DNA of 32,173 bases from Acidobacteriota bacterium (GTDB lineage Bacteria; Acidobacteriota; Terriglobia; UBA7540): the NCBI GenBank assembly GCA_024638215.1, contig JAHEKS010000014.1, positions 1 through 32,173 on the forward strand, read 5' to 3'. Numbering within the stretch: position 1 is the stretch's first letter; each line of letters opens with the position of its first letter. The position numbers and the translations under genes were made by a program. The notes beneath the pieces are model-generated. The model searched no databases, had not been told where the DNA came from, and saw nothing but the letters and a program-made list of their open reading frames with translations. This document shows positions 23,396 through 31,798 of this stretch, piece after piece.

Positions 23396-23424
23396 TTGAC
23401 GAGGGGCCGCTTTTCTCATAGATT
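23396..23424 (+). promoter_or_regulatory. Promoter before the gamma-glutamyltransferase gene
   Basis: TTGACG (23396-23401, 5 of 6) and TAGATT (23419-23424, 4 of 6) are separated by 17 bases. Initiation near 23431 would leave about 45 bases before TTG 23474. The TAG-type -10 box is similar to those at 4095 and 17515. Confidence 0.5.
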
Positions 23425-23473
23425 GGTTGTTCACATTTTGGTCGAGAATTTCCCATTTTAGGGACGGAAAACA

Positions 23474-25327
23474 TTGTGGAAGGTTGACTGCTACCGAGGT
23501 GAAGTGCATCGCGACTCCTTACGCGGCCTCATCTTATTGGCTGCCGCATTCGCATTCCTTCCTTCAGCCCGGGCCTTTCAGCCAGTTCCCGCCCGGCACG
23601 GGCTGGTCGTGGCAGCTGAGCCCCTGGCGGCCGAGATCGGCGTCAAAATCCTCAAACAGGGCGGAAATGCGGTTGACGCCGCCGTCGCGGTCGGCTTTGC
23701 CCTGGCCGTTACCAATCCTCAAGCGGGGAATATCGGCGGCGGAGGACTGATGCTCATCCGGATGGCTTCGGGTGAGAGCGTGGTGATTGATTACCGCGAA
23801 GAAGCACCCGGGAAAGCCTCCCACGACATGTACCTGGACGCTCACGGCAATCTGATTCCCCACGCAACGCTCCTGGGAGGCCTCGCTTCCGGTGTGCCGG
23901 GAACGGTGGCGGGTCTGGCGCTGGCTGAGCGCAAGTACGGAAAGCTGGGCCTGGCGCGCGTAATCCAGCCGGCGATTCAATTAGCGAGTGAAGGCTTTCC
24001 CATGAGCTACTCGCTCAGCCGCCTGATGGTAGAGGAACGCGACCGCCTTTCGAAATTCGACGAGACCCGCCGCATCTTCCTGCGCGACGGGAAACCCTAC
24101 GAGCCGGGAGATATCTTCCGCCAGCCGGACCTGGCTCAGACGCTGCGTCGCATCGCGCGGAAAGGACCGAAGAGCTTCTATCGGGGCAGGGTGGCGAGAG
24201 AACTCGTGGCCTCCATGAAGCGGCACGGTGGCATCATCAGCGCGAAAGATCTCAAGAACTATCAAGCGAAAATCCGGCCACCGCTTGTTGGCCACTTCCG
24301 CGGCTACACCGTCCTGACCGTGCCGCCCCCCAGTTCGGGCGGCATCGCTCTGATCGAAATGCTCAACGTGCTCGATCCCCTCGACCTTGGTCCTTCCAAT
24401 TCCTTCCACTCCATCAGCCTGATTGCCGAAACCATGCGGCGCGCCTACGCCGACCGCGCAGCTTATCTGGGCGACACGGATTTCGTTTCCGTGCCGGAGG
24501 CCGGCCTGCTCAGCAAGGCCTACGCGGCCAAGCTGCGCGAGGAGATTCTGAATTCCAAGCCCGATGCGCCCGTTCAGGCCGGAGCGCCCGTTCCTTACGA
24601 GTCTTCGGACACAACGCATTTCTCGATTGTGGATGCGGAGGGCAACGCGGTTTCCAATACCTACACGCTCAATGAATGGTTTGGCTCGGCCGTCACCGTG
24701 GAAGGCGCCGGCTTTCTGATGAACGATGAGATGGACGACTTTGCCGCCAAGCCCGGCTCGCCCAACATGTTCGGCTTGATCCAGGGCGAAGCCAATTCGG
24801 TCGCGCCGCACAAACGCCCGCTTTCGTCCATGACCCCGACGATAGTTCTCGAGAACGTTCCCGCTTCGCGCTCCGAAGCTGCCGCTTCCACTGAGCACAA
24901 TCCGAACCACGCAGGCCGACTCCCGGGTCCCGAGTCCCGAGTCCCGAATCTCGAATCCCGAACAACGAGTCCCGAGTCCCCAGTCCCGAATCCCGCCCAG
25001 CAAGTGCGGCTGGTCCTAGGCTCGCCGGGCGGGGCGACAATCATCAACACGGTGCTTCAGGTCCTGCTCAATGTCGTGGTGTACAAGATGGACGTTCTCG
25101 CCGCCGTCACGGCGCCGCGCTTTCACGATCAATGGATGCCCGACAAGCTGGAGATGGAACGGACGGGTTTTTCCGCCGACACGCTTGAGAAACTGGAGCA
25201 GGCGGGATATAAACTGGAATTTGCTGGCGGCCTCGGAGATTGCGAGGCGATAGCCGTCGATCCTCACACTCACTGGCGCTTCGGCGCGGCGGACCCCAGG
25301 CGCGGCGGGAAGGCGGCGGGCTACTGA
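23474..25327 (+). CDS. ggt: Gamma-glutamyltransferase with a repeat-derived insertion
   Basis: GGT hydrolyses or transfers the gamma-glutamyl group of glutathione and related peptides in the periplasm. The 617-residue precursor has a signal peptide (hydrophobic LILLAAAFAFLPSARA), the large-subunit start LKQGGNAVDAAVAVGFAL, and self-cleavage before Thr380 in SSDTTHFSIVD, the new N-terminal nucleophile. The small subunit then has TYTLNEWFGS, PLSSMTPTIVLEN and LGSPGGATIINTVLQ. Between TIVLEN and LGSPGG lie about 50 extra residues not found in ordinary GGT. Roughly half come from a heptanucleotide repeat (24921-24997), giving a Pro/Ser/Glu-rich stretch. The frame remains intact. Start TTG 23474 is tentative; GTG 23504 would shorten the signal peptide n-region. 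The stop overlaps the next start (TGATG). Confidence 0.9.
   Translation: MWKVDCYRGEVHRDSLRGLILLAAAFAFLPSARAFQPVPARHGLVVAAEPLAAEIGVKILKQGGNAVDAAVAVGFALAVTNPQAGNIGGGGLMLIRMASGESVVIDYREEAPGKASHDMYLDAHGNLIPHATLLGGLASGVPGTVAGLALAERKYGKLGLARVIQPAIQLASEGFPMSYSLSRLMVEERDRLSKFDETRRIFLRDGKPYEPGDIFRQPDLAQTLRRIARKGPKSFYRGRVARELVASMKRHGGIISAKDLKNYQAKIRPPLVGHFRGYTVLTVPPPSSGGIALIEMLNVLDPLDLGPSNSFHSISLIAETMRRAYADRAAYLGDTDFVSVPEAGLLSKAYAAKLREEILNSKPDAPVQAGAPVPYESSDTTHFSIVDAEGNAVSNTYTLNEWFGSAVTVEGAGFLMNDEMDDFAAKPGSPNMFGLIQGEANSVAPHKRPLSSMTPTIVLENVPASRSEAAASTEHNPNHAGRLPGPESRVPNLESRTTSPESPVPNPAQQVRLVLGSPGGATIINTVLQVLLNVVVYKMDVLAAVTAPRFHDQWMPDKLEMERTGFSADTLEKLEQAGYKLEFAGGLGDCEAIAVDPHTHWRFGAADPRRGGKAAGY
24921..24997. 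repeat. Heptanucleotide tandem repeat inside ggt, 11 units of TCCCGAR
   Basis: The 77 bases divide exactly into eleven 7-base units: tcccggg, tcccgag, tcccgag, tcccgaa, tctcgaa, tcccgaa, caacgag, tcccgag, tccccag, tcccgaa, tcccgcc. Three units are TCCCGAG, three are TCCCGAA and the other five differ by one to three bases. Because the unit length is not a multiple of three, gain or loss of one or two units would shift the ggt frame. The period recalls the STRR heptanucleotide repeats of filamentous cyanobacteria, with a different unit sequence. Confidence 0.9.
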
Positions 25328-26151
25328 TGGAATTTGCGCTTTCCACCTATTTGTTCGTGAACGAGCGCCTCTCCGGCCACATCCTGGACAAGATTCTGGC
25401 GGCGGGCATTTCGCAGATTGAAATCTTCGCCGCCCGCCAGCACTTCGACTATCACGACCCCAACCACGTGCGTGATGTGGCCCAGTGGTTTGCCGATCAG
25501 GGCCTCAAGCTCCACTCCGTGCACGCCCCGCTCTACCCGGATCACGAGTGGGGGCGGTCCGGCAGCTTGCCGATTTCGATCGCCTATCTTCAGCGGCGGA
25601 AGCGCATTGATTCCATGGAGGAGATCAAGCGCTCGATCGAGGTTGCCGAGCGCCTGCCTTTCAAGTATCTCATCCTCCACTTGGGGCTGCCGGAAGAGGA
25701 ATACGAAATCGAAAAGTATGACGCGGCCATGACTTCGCTCGAGCACCTCCGGATTTATGCCAAGGAACGCGGCGTGCAAGTCCTGCTCGAAAACGTCCCC
25801 AACCAGCTGGCCACTCCCGAGCGTATCCTGCAGTTCATCCAGTACACGCGCATGGACGATTTGAAGATTTGCTTCGACACCGGGCACGCGCACATGGGCT
25901 CCGGCGTCGGGCCCGCCTTCCAAACCTTGAAAGACCGCATTCTCTCCACCCACATCAACGACAATCATCGCGATAAGGATGACCATTTGATGCCTTTTGC
26001 AGGCAGCATTGATTGGGTGCGGACCGTGCGCGATTTCCGGGCTGTAGACGGCCAGTTTCCCATCCTTTTTGAGGTTCGAAACTACGGCACGGCACTCGAG
26101 ACCCTCAACCAGTTGCGCGGCATCATCGAAAGAATGAAAGCCATTTCCTGA
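25327..26151 (+). CDS. TIM-barrel sugar phosphate isomerase/epimerase-like protein (AP endonuclease 2 fold)
   Basis: The 274-residue protein follows the xylose-isomerase-like TIM barrel. Metal-binding residues appear at the expected strand ends: E in [13 protein letters not shown] and H in [11 protein letters not shown] in [15 protein letters not shown] and E in ILFEVRNY. The early strands [17 protein letters not shown] and [12 protein letters not shown] are typical. Family members isomerise or epimerise sugars and related compounds; a few are endonucleases. No closer subfamily can be assigned. The start ATG 25327 overlaps the ggt stop (TGATG), so the two are translationally coupled. It ends 14 bases before asnS. 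An earlier in-frame ATG at 25240 lies inside ggt and is unlikely. Confidence 0.83.
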   Translation: MEFALSTYLFVNERLSGHILDKILAAGISQIEIFAARQHFDYHDPNHVRDVAQWFADQGLKLHSVHAPLYPDHEWGRSGSLPISIAYLQRRKRIDSMEEIKRSIEVAERLPFKYLILHLGLPEEEYEIEKYDAAMTSLEHLRIYAKERGVQVLLENVPNQLATPERILQFIQYTRMDDLKICFDTGHAHMGSGVGPAFQTLKDRILSTHINDNHRDKDDHLMPFAGSIDWVRTVRDFRAVDGQFPILFEVRNYGTALETLNQLRGIIERMKAIS

Positions 26152-26165
26152 GGAGGAACGGCCCG

Positions 26166-27470
26166 TTGCCCCCCGTCGTCGAGATTCGAAACATCGCGCA
26201 ATTCGCCGGGCAGGAAGTGGTCATCCAGGGCTGGCTTTATAACCTGCGTTCGAGCGGCAAAATCGTTTTCCCGCTGATTCGCGACGGCTCAGGAATCATT
26301 CAGGGTGTAGTGGTGAAAAGCGCTGTCTCGCCGCAAGTGTTCGAGCACGCGCGCGGGCTGACGCAGGAGTCGTCCCTGCGCGCCGCGGGGAAAGTCCGCG
26401 CCGACGCGCGCGCCCCCGGCGGCTTCGAGTTGGACATCACCGGCCTCGAAATCGTTCAATACGTTCCCATCGAACGGCCTTATCCCATCACGCCCAAGGA
26501 TCACGGCATCGAATTCCTGATGGACCACCGGCACCTGTGGCTGCGCTCGTCGCGGCAGCGGGCGATCCTGGGCGTGCGGCACGAAATCATCAAGGCCTGC
26601 CGGGATTATTTCGATGACCGCGGCTTCACGCTGGTGGATACGCCCATCTTCACCCCCGCCGCGTGTGAGGGCACCACGACGCTTTTTGAGGTCGGATACT
26701 TCGAAGACAAAGCCTACCTCACGCAATCCGGACAGCTCTATAACGAGGCGACGGCGGCGGCGGTGGGCAAGACCTATTGTTTCGGCCCCACGTTTCGCGC
26801 CGAGAAATCCAAAACGCGCCGCCACCTGACGGAATTCTGGATGATCGAGCCGGAAGTCGCGTTCGCTCACCTCGACGACGCCATGGCGCTCGGCGAAGGC
26901 TTGGTGGCGTTTGTCGTCGAGCGTGTGCTGGCCAAGCGCCGCTCGGAGCTGAAAGTCCTCGAGCGTGACGTGGCCAAACTCGAAAAAGTCGTCCCACCCT
27001 TTCCGCGCCTGAGCTACGACGAGGCGGTCAAGATTCTGCAAGGGAAGGGAAGCGAGATCCAGTGGGGCGGAGACTTCGGCGGCACCGACGAGACCTTGCT
27101 GTCCGAAGGCTTCGAAAAGCCCCTGCTCGTCCACCGCTATCCCAGCCAGGTAAAGGCGTTCTACATGGCGCCCGACCCCGCGCGCCCGGAAGTGGCGCTG
27201 TGCGTGGACATGCTGGCTCCGCAAGGTTACGGCGAGATCATCGGCGGCGGCGAGCGCATCGCGGATGAGAAACTGCTCGTCGAACGTATCGAGAAAGAGA
27301 AGCTGCCGCCCGAGACTCTGGGCTGGTACGTCGACCTGCGCCGCTACGGCAGCGTCCCGCACTCGGGCTTCGGCATGGGCATCGAACGCGTGGTCGCCTG
27401 GATCTGCGGCCTCGAGCATGTCCGCGAAACCATTCCCTTCCCCCGCATGCTCTACCGCCTGACACCTTGA
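26166..27470 (+). CDS. asnS: Asparagine--tRNA ligase
   Basis: This class IIb synthetase charges tRNA-Asn. The 434-residue protein has an N-terminal OB-fold anticodon-binding domain ([20 protein letters not shown]), class II motif 1 near [20 protein letters not shown], motif 2 in [20 protein letters not shown] and motif 3 in [15 protein letters not shown]. The tail [14 protein letters not shown] is typical of AsnRS rather than AspRS. The start is TTG 26166, supported by AGGAGG at 26151-26156, nine bases upstream and overlapping the stop of the preceding gene. A direct AsnRS pathway is implied, so transamidation is not the only route to Asn-tRNA here. It sits in a compact run with a sugar isomerase-like gene before it and arginase after a 103-base gap. 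Confidence 0.93.
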   Translation: MPPVVEIRNIAQFAGQEVVIQGWLYNLRSSGKIVFPLIRDGSGIIQGVVVKSAVSPQVFEHARGLTQESSLRAAGKVRADARAPGGFELDITGLEIVQYVPIERPYPITPKDHGIEFLMDHRHLWLRSSRQRAILGVRHEIIKACRDYFDDRGFTLVDTPIFTPAACEGTTTLFEVGYFEDKAYLTQSGQLYNEATAAAVGKTYCFGPTFRAEKSKTRRHLTEFWMIEPEVAFAHLDDAMALGEGLVAFVVERVLAKRRSELKVLERDVAKLEKVVPPFPRLSYDEAVKILQGKGSEIQWGGDFGGTDETLLSEGFEKPLLVHRYPSQVKAFYMAPDPARPEVALCVDMLAPQGYGEIIGGGERIADEKLLVERIEKEKLPPETLGWYVDLRRYGSVPHSGFGMGIERVVAWICGLEHVRETIPFPRMLYRLTP

Positions 27471-27573
27471 AGCAGGGCTTTTCAATCAAACGCAAAACTG
27501 ACCTTGCCCTTTGAGGGAAGGCCTCATGGTAGGATATCCAACTGGCCGCTGAGAGGCCGTCGGGGGAGTTATC

Positions 27574-28479
27574 GTGAAGGTTCGAATTCTGGGAGTGCCG
27601 CTGGATCTTGGACAGGAGCGCCGCGGCGTGGACATGGGGCCGTCCGCGGTGCGCGCCGCGGGGCTGAACTCGGCGCTCAAGGCGCTGGGCCACAAAGTGG
27701 AAGACGCGGGAAACATTCACGTCAAGATTCCCGAGGAGCAGCACTTCGGCGACCGCCACGCCAAGTATTTGAACGAAATCGCCGAGACCTGCCAGGAAGT
27801 GGCGCACCGCATTTACCAGACATTGGAGGCGGGCTGCTTTCCCCTCTCGCTTGGAGGCGACCACTCGGTGGCCATCGGCACGCAGGCCGGTGTGGCCAAG
27901 TTTTATCGCGACCGTGAAAAGACAGTGGGATTGCTTTGGATTGATGCCCACGCCGACATGAACACGCCCGATTCGAGCCCCAGCGGCAACGTGCACGGGA
28001 TGCCCTTTGCCGCAACGCTGGGCATTGGCCCCGAGTCGCTGACGCAAATCTTCGGCTTCTCGCCCAAAGTGCAGGCAAAGAATTGCGTGCTGATCGGCGC
28101 GCGTAACCTGGATAGCGCTGAACGCACGCACGTCAAACAATCGGGCATCAACGTCTTTACCATGCGCGACATTGACGAGATGGGCATGCGTACGGTGATG
28201 GAGAAGAGCCTGGCCCTCGCGGCGGAAGGGACCGCGGGCTATATGGTCTCCTTCGATATGGACGTGCTGGACCCGGACGAGGCTCCGGGCGTGGGCACTC
28301 CCGTCCGCGGCGGCATCACCTTTCGCGAGGCCCACCTGGCCATGGAAATGATCGCCGATACGCGCAAGATGCTGGCGCTCGAGGTGGTTGAAATCAATCC
28401 CATCATTGACATCGGAAACCGCACCGCCGCCCTGGGCGTCGGCCTGGTGACTTCCGCGCTGGGGAAGAAGATCCTGTGA
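27574..28479 (+). CDS. rocF: Arginase
   Basis: Arginase hydrolyses L-arginine to ornithine and urea with a binuclear manganese centre. The 301-residue protein has all metal motifs: LGGDHSVA (H97), WIDAHADMN (D124, H126, D128) and SFDMDVLDPDEAPG (D228, D230). The C-terminal ALEVVEINPIID is also typical. The N-terminus MKVRILGVPLDLGQERRGVDMGP matches Bacillus-type arginases more than agmatinases. The start is GTG 27574 with GGGGGAG five bases upstream. Its stop overlaps the ddl start by four bases (GTGA), so the pair is translationally coupled. Urease and ornithine-using genes are not present in the window, so the purpose of the pairing is unclear. Confidence 0.92.
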   Translation: MKVRILGVPLDLGQERRGVDMGPSAVRAAGLNSALKALGHKVEDAGNIHVKIPEEQHFGDRHAKYLNEIAETCQEVAHRIYQTLEAGCFPLSLGGDHSVAIGTQAGVAKFYRDREKTVGLLWIDAHADMNTPDSSPSGNVHGMPFAATLGIGPESLTQIFGFSPKVQAKNCVLIGARNLDSAERTHVKQSGINVFTMRDIDEMGMRTVMEKSLALAAEGTAGYMVSFDMDVLDPDEAPGVGTPVRGGITFREAHLAMEMIADTRKMLALEVVEINPIIDIGNRTAALGVGLVTSALGKKIL

Positions 28480-29600
28480 AGAAGATTCGATTGGGATTGC
28501 TCTTTGGCGGCCGCTCGGGCGAGCACGAAGTTTCGCTGACCTCCGCGGCGTCGGTGATCAAGGCGCTCGACCCGGAGAAATACGAGATCGTGCCCATCGG
28601 CATCACGCGCGAAGGGGCGTGGCGCGTTGGAGCCTCAGCGCGCAAGCTGCTGGAATCGCCGCGCGCATTGCCGGCCATTCTCGAAAACGGCCAGCCGGTC
28701 ACGGCCTCGGTCGATCCCCAGCGTCCCGCGCTGCTGGCGCTCAATTCGCAATCCGCAACCGGGAAGTCCACGCCCGCCGTTGACGTGGTCTTTCCGCTCC
28801 TGCACGGCACGTTCGGAGAGGACGGGACGGTGCAAGGGCTGCTGGAGCTCGCGGGCATTCCCTATGTGGGCGCGGGCGTGCTGGGCTCGGCCGCGGGCAT
28901 GGACAAGGACCTCATGAAGCGCCTCTTCCGCGACGCCGGCCTGCCGGTGGTCCCCTGGGTGCTGGTGATGCGCGGTGAATGGGAAGCTGAGCCCGCGCGC
29001 GTGCGCAGGCTGGTCAGGAGACCGCTGCGATATCCCTTGTTCGTCAAGCCGGCCAACTTAGGTTCTTCAGTGGGTATCAGTAAGGTACATAACAGGAAAG
29101 AGCTTGGCACCGCGATCAACCTGGCGGCCTGCTACGACCGCAAAGTCATTGTGGAAAACGGAGTGGAGGGGCGCGAGATCGAATGTTCGGTGCTCGGCAA
29201 CGACCGTCCCGTGGCTTCCGTCCCCGGCGAGGTTATTCCCGTCAACGAGTTTTACGATTACGAAGCGAAGTACGTCAAAGAAGGGTCCGAGATTGTCATT
29301 CCTGCCAAGCTGACGCGGGCGCAGACGCGACGCGTGCAGGAATTCGCGGTGAGAGCTTTCCGCGCCATTGATTGCGCCGGAATGGCACGGGTGGATTTCC
29401 TGCTGGATCGCAAGAGCGGCAAGCTGTGGGTAAACGAAATCAACACTATTCCAGGCTTTACGCCCATCAGCATGTATCCGAAAATGTGGGAAGCGAGCGG
29501 CCTCGCCTATCCTCAACTCCTCGACCGCCTGATTGAATTAGCCCTGGAGCGGCACCGGGACAAGAACCGCACCACGTACTCGCTCAGCCCTTCCCGATAA
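28476..29600 (+). CDS. ddl: D-alanine--D-alanine ligase
   Basis: Ddl joins two D-alanines with ATP for the peptidoglycan stem peptide. The 374-residue protein has the N-terminal GLLFGGRSGEHEVSLTSA, an ATP-grasp region (HGTFGEDGTVQGLLELAG, then GMDKDLMKRLFRDAGL and VKPANLGSSVGISKV), the omega-loop NEFYDYEAKYV with the tyrosine typical of D-Ala-D-Ala rather than D-Ala-D-Lac ligases, and NEINTIPGFTPISMYPKMWE binding magnesium. The start GTG 28476 overlaps the arginase stop. It is convergent with the MFS transporter gene, with only 7 bases between the two stops. The C-terminal extension after LIELAL is short and basic. Confidence 0.93.
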   Translation: MKKIRLGLLFGGRSGEHEVSLTSAASVIKALDPEKYEIVPIGITREGAWRVGASARKLLESPRALPAILENGQPVTASVDPQRPALLALNSQSATGKSTPAVDVVFPLLHGTFGEDGTVQGLLELAGIPYVGAGVLGSAAGMDKDLMKRLFRDAGLPVVPWVLVMRGEWEAEPARVRRLVRRPLRYPLFVKPANLGSSVGISKVHNRKELGTAINLAACYDRKVIVENGVEGREIECSVLGNDRPVASVPGEVIPVNEFYDYEAKYVKEGSEIVIPAKLTRAQTRRVQEFAVRAFRAIDCAGMARVDFLLDRKSGKLWVNEINTIPGFTPISMYPKMWEASGLAYPQLLDRLIELALERHRDKNRTTYSLSPSR

Positions 29601-29607
29601 CGGCGAA

Positions 29608-31170
29608 TCAGTGCGCGGCGACTCTTTCGCCGTGGCCTTCCGGTTTCTTCATGATGTAAACCAGCGGAATGATCACCAGAAACGTGATGCCGAGCAGCCA
29701 GAAGGCGTCCACAAAGGAGAGCATGGCCGCCTGGCGCGCCACCATGCCGAACGTGGCATCGTAAGCGCCGTGCGCCGCGCTGGCAGGGTCCATGCCGCGC
29801 GAGGCGAGCAGGTTCGCGAGGCCGTTCAAGGTCATGCGCGCGCTCAGGTTGTAGGGATTGACGTGCGCGCTGAGATCGTTGATGTGCATCTGCGTGTGGC
29901 GGGCGACGACCGTGGTGACGTTGGCAATGCCGACGCTGCCGCCGATGTTGCGCATCAGGTTGAAAATGCTGGTGGCGTTTCCCATTTTTTCCTTGGGAAT
30001 CGGGTCCATGGTGATGGTGGTCAGGGGAACGAAGAGCAGCGCCATCGAAAGTCCCTGGATGAATTGCGGCCAGAAAACATCCCAGTATCCGGAGTAGAGG
30101 TTGAGCCAGGATAGCTGGAAGAGTGTGAACGCGGCCACGCCCATTCCCAGCGTGAGGAGCTTGCGGGCATCGAAGCGCACCATGATGATCCCTACCACCG
30201 GCATGGCAATGAATGAGCCAAGACCACGCGGCGCCATGGCGATGCCCGCTTGCAGCGCCGGATAGCCCATCAAGGTTTGCAAGAGGATGGGCAGCAGAAC
30301 CAGGCTGCCGTAGAGCACGAAGCCGAGCATGGTCATCAGGAAGACACCGGTGGCGTAGGTGCGCAATTTGAAGACCTTGAGGTCCACCACCGGGTGGTCC
30401 GTTGCGAAAAGTTCATAAAGGACGAAGGCCAGCAGTCCCACCGCGGAGATTACCGCAAGCGCGGTGACGGCGTGCGAGGAGAACCAGTCGTTCTCCTGGC
30501 CTTTGTCGAGGACGATCTGCAGCGCCCCGACTCCTACCGCCAGCATCCCAATGCCCCAGTAGTCCACGCGGCTGGACGTGCGCTTGATGTAAGGCGGATC
30601 GAAGATGAACAACTGCGTCATGATGAGCGCGAAGATGCCGACGGGAATATTGATGTAGAAAACCCAGCGCCAACTGTAATTGTCGGTCAGCCAGCCGCCC
30701 AGCACGGGACCGAGCATCGGCGCGACCACGATACCGAGCCCCCAGAAGCCCATCGCCTTGCCGCGGTCGCGCGGGGGAAAAGCCTCGAGAAGGACCGCCT
30801 GGGATATGGGCTGAAGCCCACCGCCGCAGGCGCCTTGAATAATGCGGAACAGAATCAGGGCGGGCAAGTTGGGCGCCAGGCCGCAGAGAAACGAGGCCGC
30901 CGTGAAGCCGGTAACCGCGGTCATCAGCAGGCGCTTGCGGCCGAAATAGTTGGCCAGCCAGCCGGTGATCGGCAGCACGATGGCGTTGGCGACCAGGTAC
31001 GAAGTCAACGCCCAGGTGGATTCATCCACGGTCGCGGAAAGGCTTCCGGCGATGTGGGGCAGCGACACGTTTACGACGGTGGTGTCCAGCACTTCCATGA
31101 AAGTGCTGAGCATCACCGAGGTGGCGATGATCCAGGGATTGATCTGTGGGATTTCGCGTTCTTGGCTCAT
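29608..31170 (-). CDS. DHA2-family drug efflux MFS permease (EmrB type)
   Basis: The 520-residue protein has the 14-helix profile of DHA2 proton antiporters. It begins NPWIIATSVMLSTFMEVLDTTVVNVSLPHI, a typical helix 1 with the conserved 'D' after FMEVL. Motif A is in GWLANYFGRKRLLM, and motif C is in LGPVLGGWLTDNYSW followed by RWVFYINIPVG. EmrB-type permeases work with a periplasmic adaptor of the EmrA family and an outer membrane channel to expel hydrophobic compounds. The adaptor gene lies upstream in the same operon (31799-32173 and beyond). ATG 31170 overlaps the stop of the cytidylate-kinase-like gene (ATGA). The drug or metabolite exported is unknown. Confidence 0.9.
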   Translation of the reverse strand: MSQEREIPQINPWIIATSVMLSTFMEVLDTTVVNVSLPHIAGSLSATVDESTWALTSYLVANAIVLPITGWLANYFGRKRLLMTAVTGFTAASFLCGLAPNLPALILFRIIQGACGGGLQPISQAVLLEAFPPRDRGKAMGFWGLGIVVAPMLGPVLGGWLTDNYSWRWVFYINIPVGIFALIMTQLFIFDPPYIKRTSSRVDYWGIGMLAVGVGALQIVLDKGQENDWFSSHAVTALAVISAVGLLAFVLYELFATDHPVVDLKVFKLRTYATGVFLMTMLGFVLYGSLVLLPILLQTLMGYPALQAGIAMAPRGLGSFIAMPVVGIIMVRFDARKLLTLGMGVAAFTLFQLSWLNLYSGYWDVFWPQFIQGLSMALLFVPLTTITMDPIPKEKMGNATSIFNLMRNIGGSVGIANVTTVVARHTQMHINDLSAHVNPYNLSARMTLNGLANLLASRGMDPASAAHGAYDATFGMVARQAAMLSFVDAFWLLGITFLVIIPLVYIMKKPEGHGERVAAH

Positions 31171-31793
31171 GCGCGCACCCGGGCCCTAAGTCCGGCTGCG
31201 CACAGAATGGTGTCAATGGTGCGGTCAATGCCGATGCTGGAGCAGACCATCAGATGATAGAGGCGGCGGTCCGTCCAATCGCGGTTGAAGTAGCGCTGAA
31301 CGTAGGCGGCGCGCTGGCGGTCCCGTTCTTCGAGCAGGGCTTCGAGGTTCATTTCTCCGGGCAAACGCCCGCGAAGATTCGCCAGGCGCAGCTTGCGCGG
31401 CGCGTAGATGGAGACGTGGAAGGCGTCTTCGCGCCGTGCGAGGAGGCACTGCGCGCCGCGCCCCACGAAGACCGCGTCGCCAATTGAAGCGGCCTCCAGA
31501 AGGACCGCGGAGGAGAGGGCCGCCACCGCCTCGGAATCGACCGGCATGGCTTCGATGGTGGAGGCGGTACCCTCGTAGCCGCCTTGCCACAGGGCTTTCG
31601 CCATGCGGTGAAACCACGGGTCCACGCGCTCGTCGTACTGGGCTGCAACTTCCGGCGCGACTCGCGCGCGCGCGGCAATCTCGTGCACCGCTGACTGGTC
31701 CAGCAGGCGCCAGCCGAGGCGTGCGGCAAGCCGGTCCGCGATCTCTCCTCCTCCGCTGCCAAATTGTCTGCTGATGGTAATGATTCTTATCAT
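31167..31793 (-). CDS. Cytidylate kinase-like protein
   Basis: The 208-residue protein has the nucleotide-binding start RIITISRQFGSGGGEIADRL, the form seen in the 'cytidylate kinase-like' P-loop family, in which the usual P-loop GKS/T is altered. It then has RLGWRLLDQSAVHEIAARA and VFVGRGAQCLLA, the latter the CMP/ADP-site-like strand, and a C-terminal RYFNRDWTDRRLYHLMVCS. Canonical Cmk phosphorylates CMP and dCMP. This shorter, divergent group has no settled function that I know of. It is inserted between the EmrA-like and EmrB-like genes, five bases after the adaptor stop and overlapping the permease start. ATG 31793 is the only sensible start. A kinase or regulatory role for the pump is speculative. 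Confidence 0.8.
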   Translation of the reverse strand: MIRIITISRQFGSGGGEIADRLAARLGWRLLDQSAVHEIAARARVAPEVAAQYDERVDPWFHRMAKALWQGGYEGTASTIEAMPVDSEAVAALSSAVLLEAASIGDAVFVGRGAQCLLARREDAFHVSIYAPRKLRLANLRGRLPGEMNLEALLEERDRQRAAYVQRYFNRDWTDRRLYHLMVCSSIGIDRTIDTILCAAGLRARVRA

Positions 31794-31798
31794 GATGC

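Noticed and set aside
24921-24997. CRISPR-like array
   Set aside because: Units are only 7 bases with no spacers; it is a simple tandem repeat within a coding sequence.
23474-25327. ggt as a pseudogene because of the repeat insertion
   Set aside because: The frame is intact through and after the insertion, and the nucleophile Thr380 and the GSPGG block are present.
26289-27485. 398-codon antisense frame opposite asnS
   Set aside because: asnS has all class II synthetase motifs; the antisense frame is a GC-codon shadow.
30250-31257. 335-codon plus-strand frame opposite the EmrB-like gene
   Set aside because: Composition rich in His, Gln, Asp and Gly is typical of an antisense shadow of a membrane protein gene.
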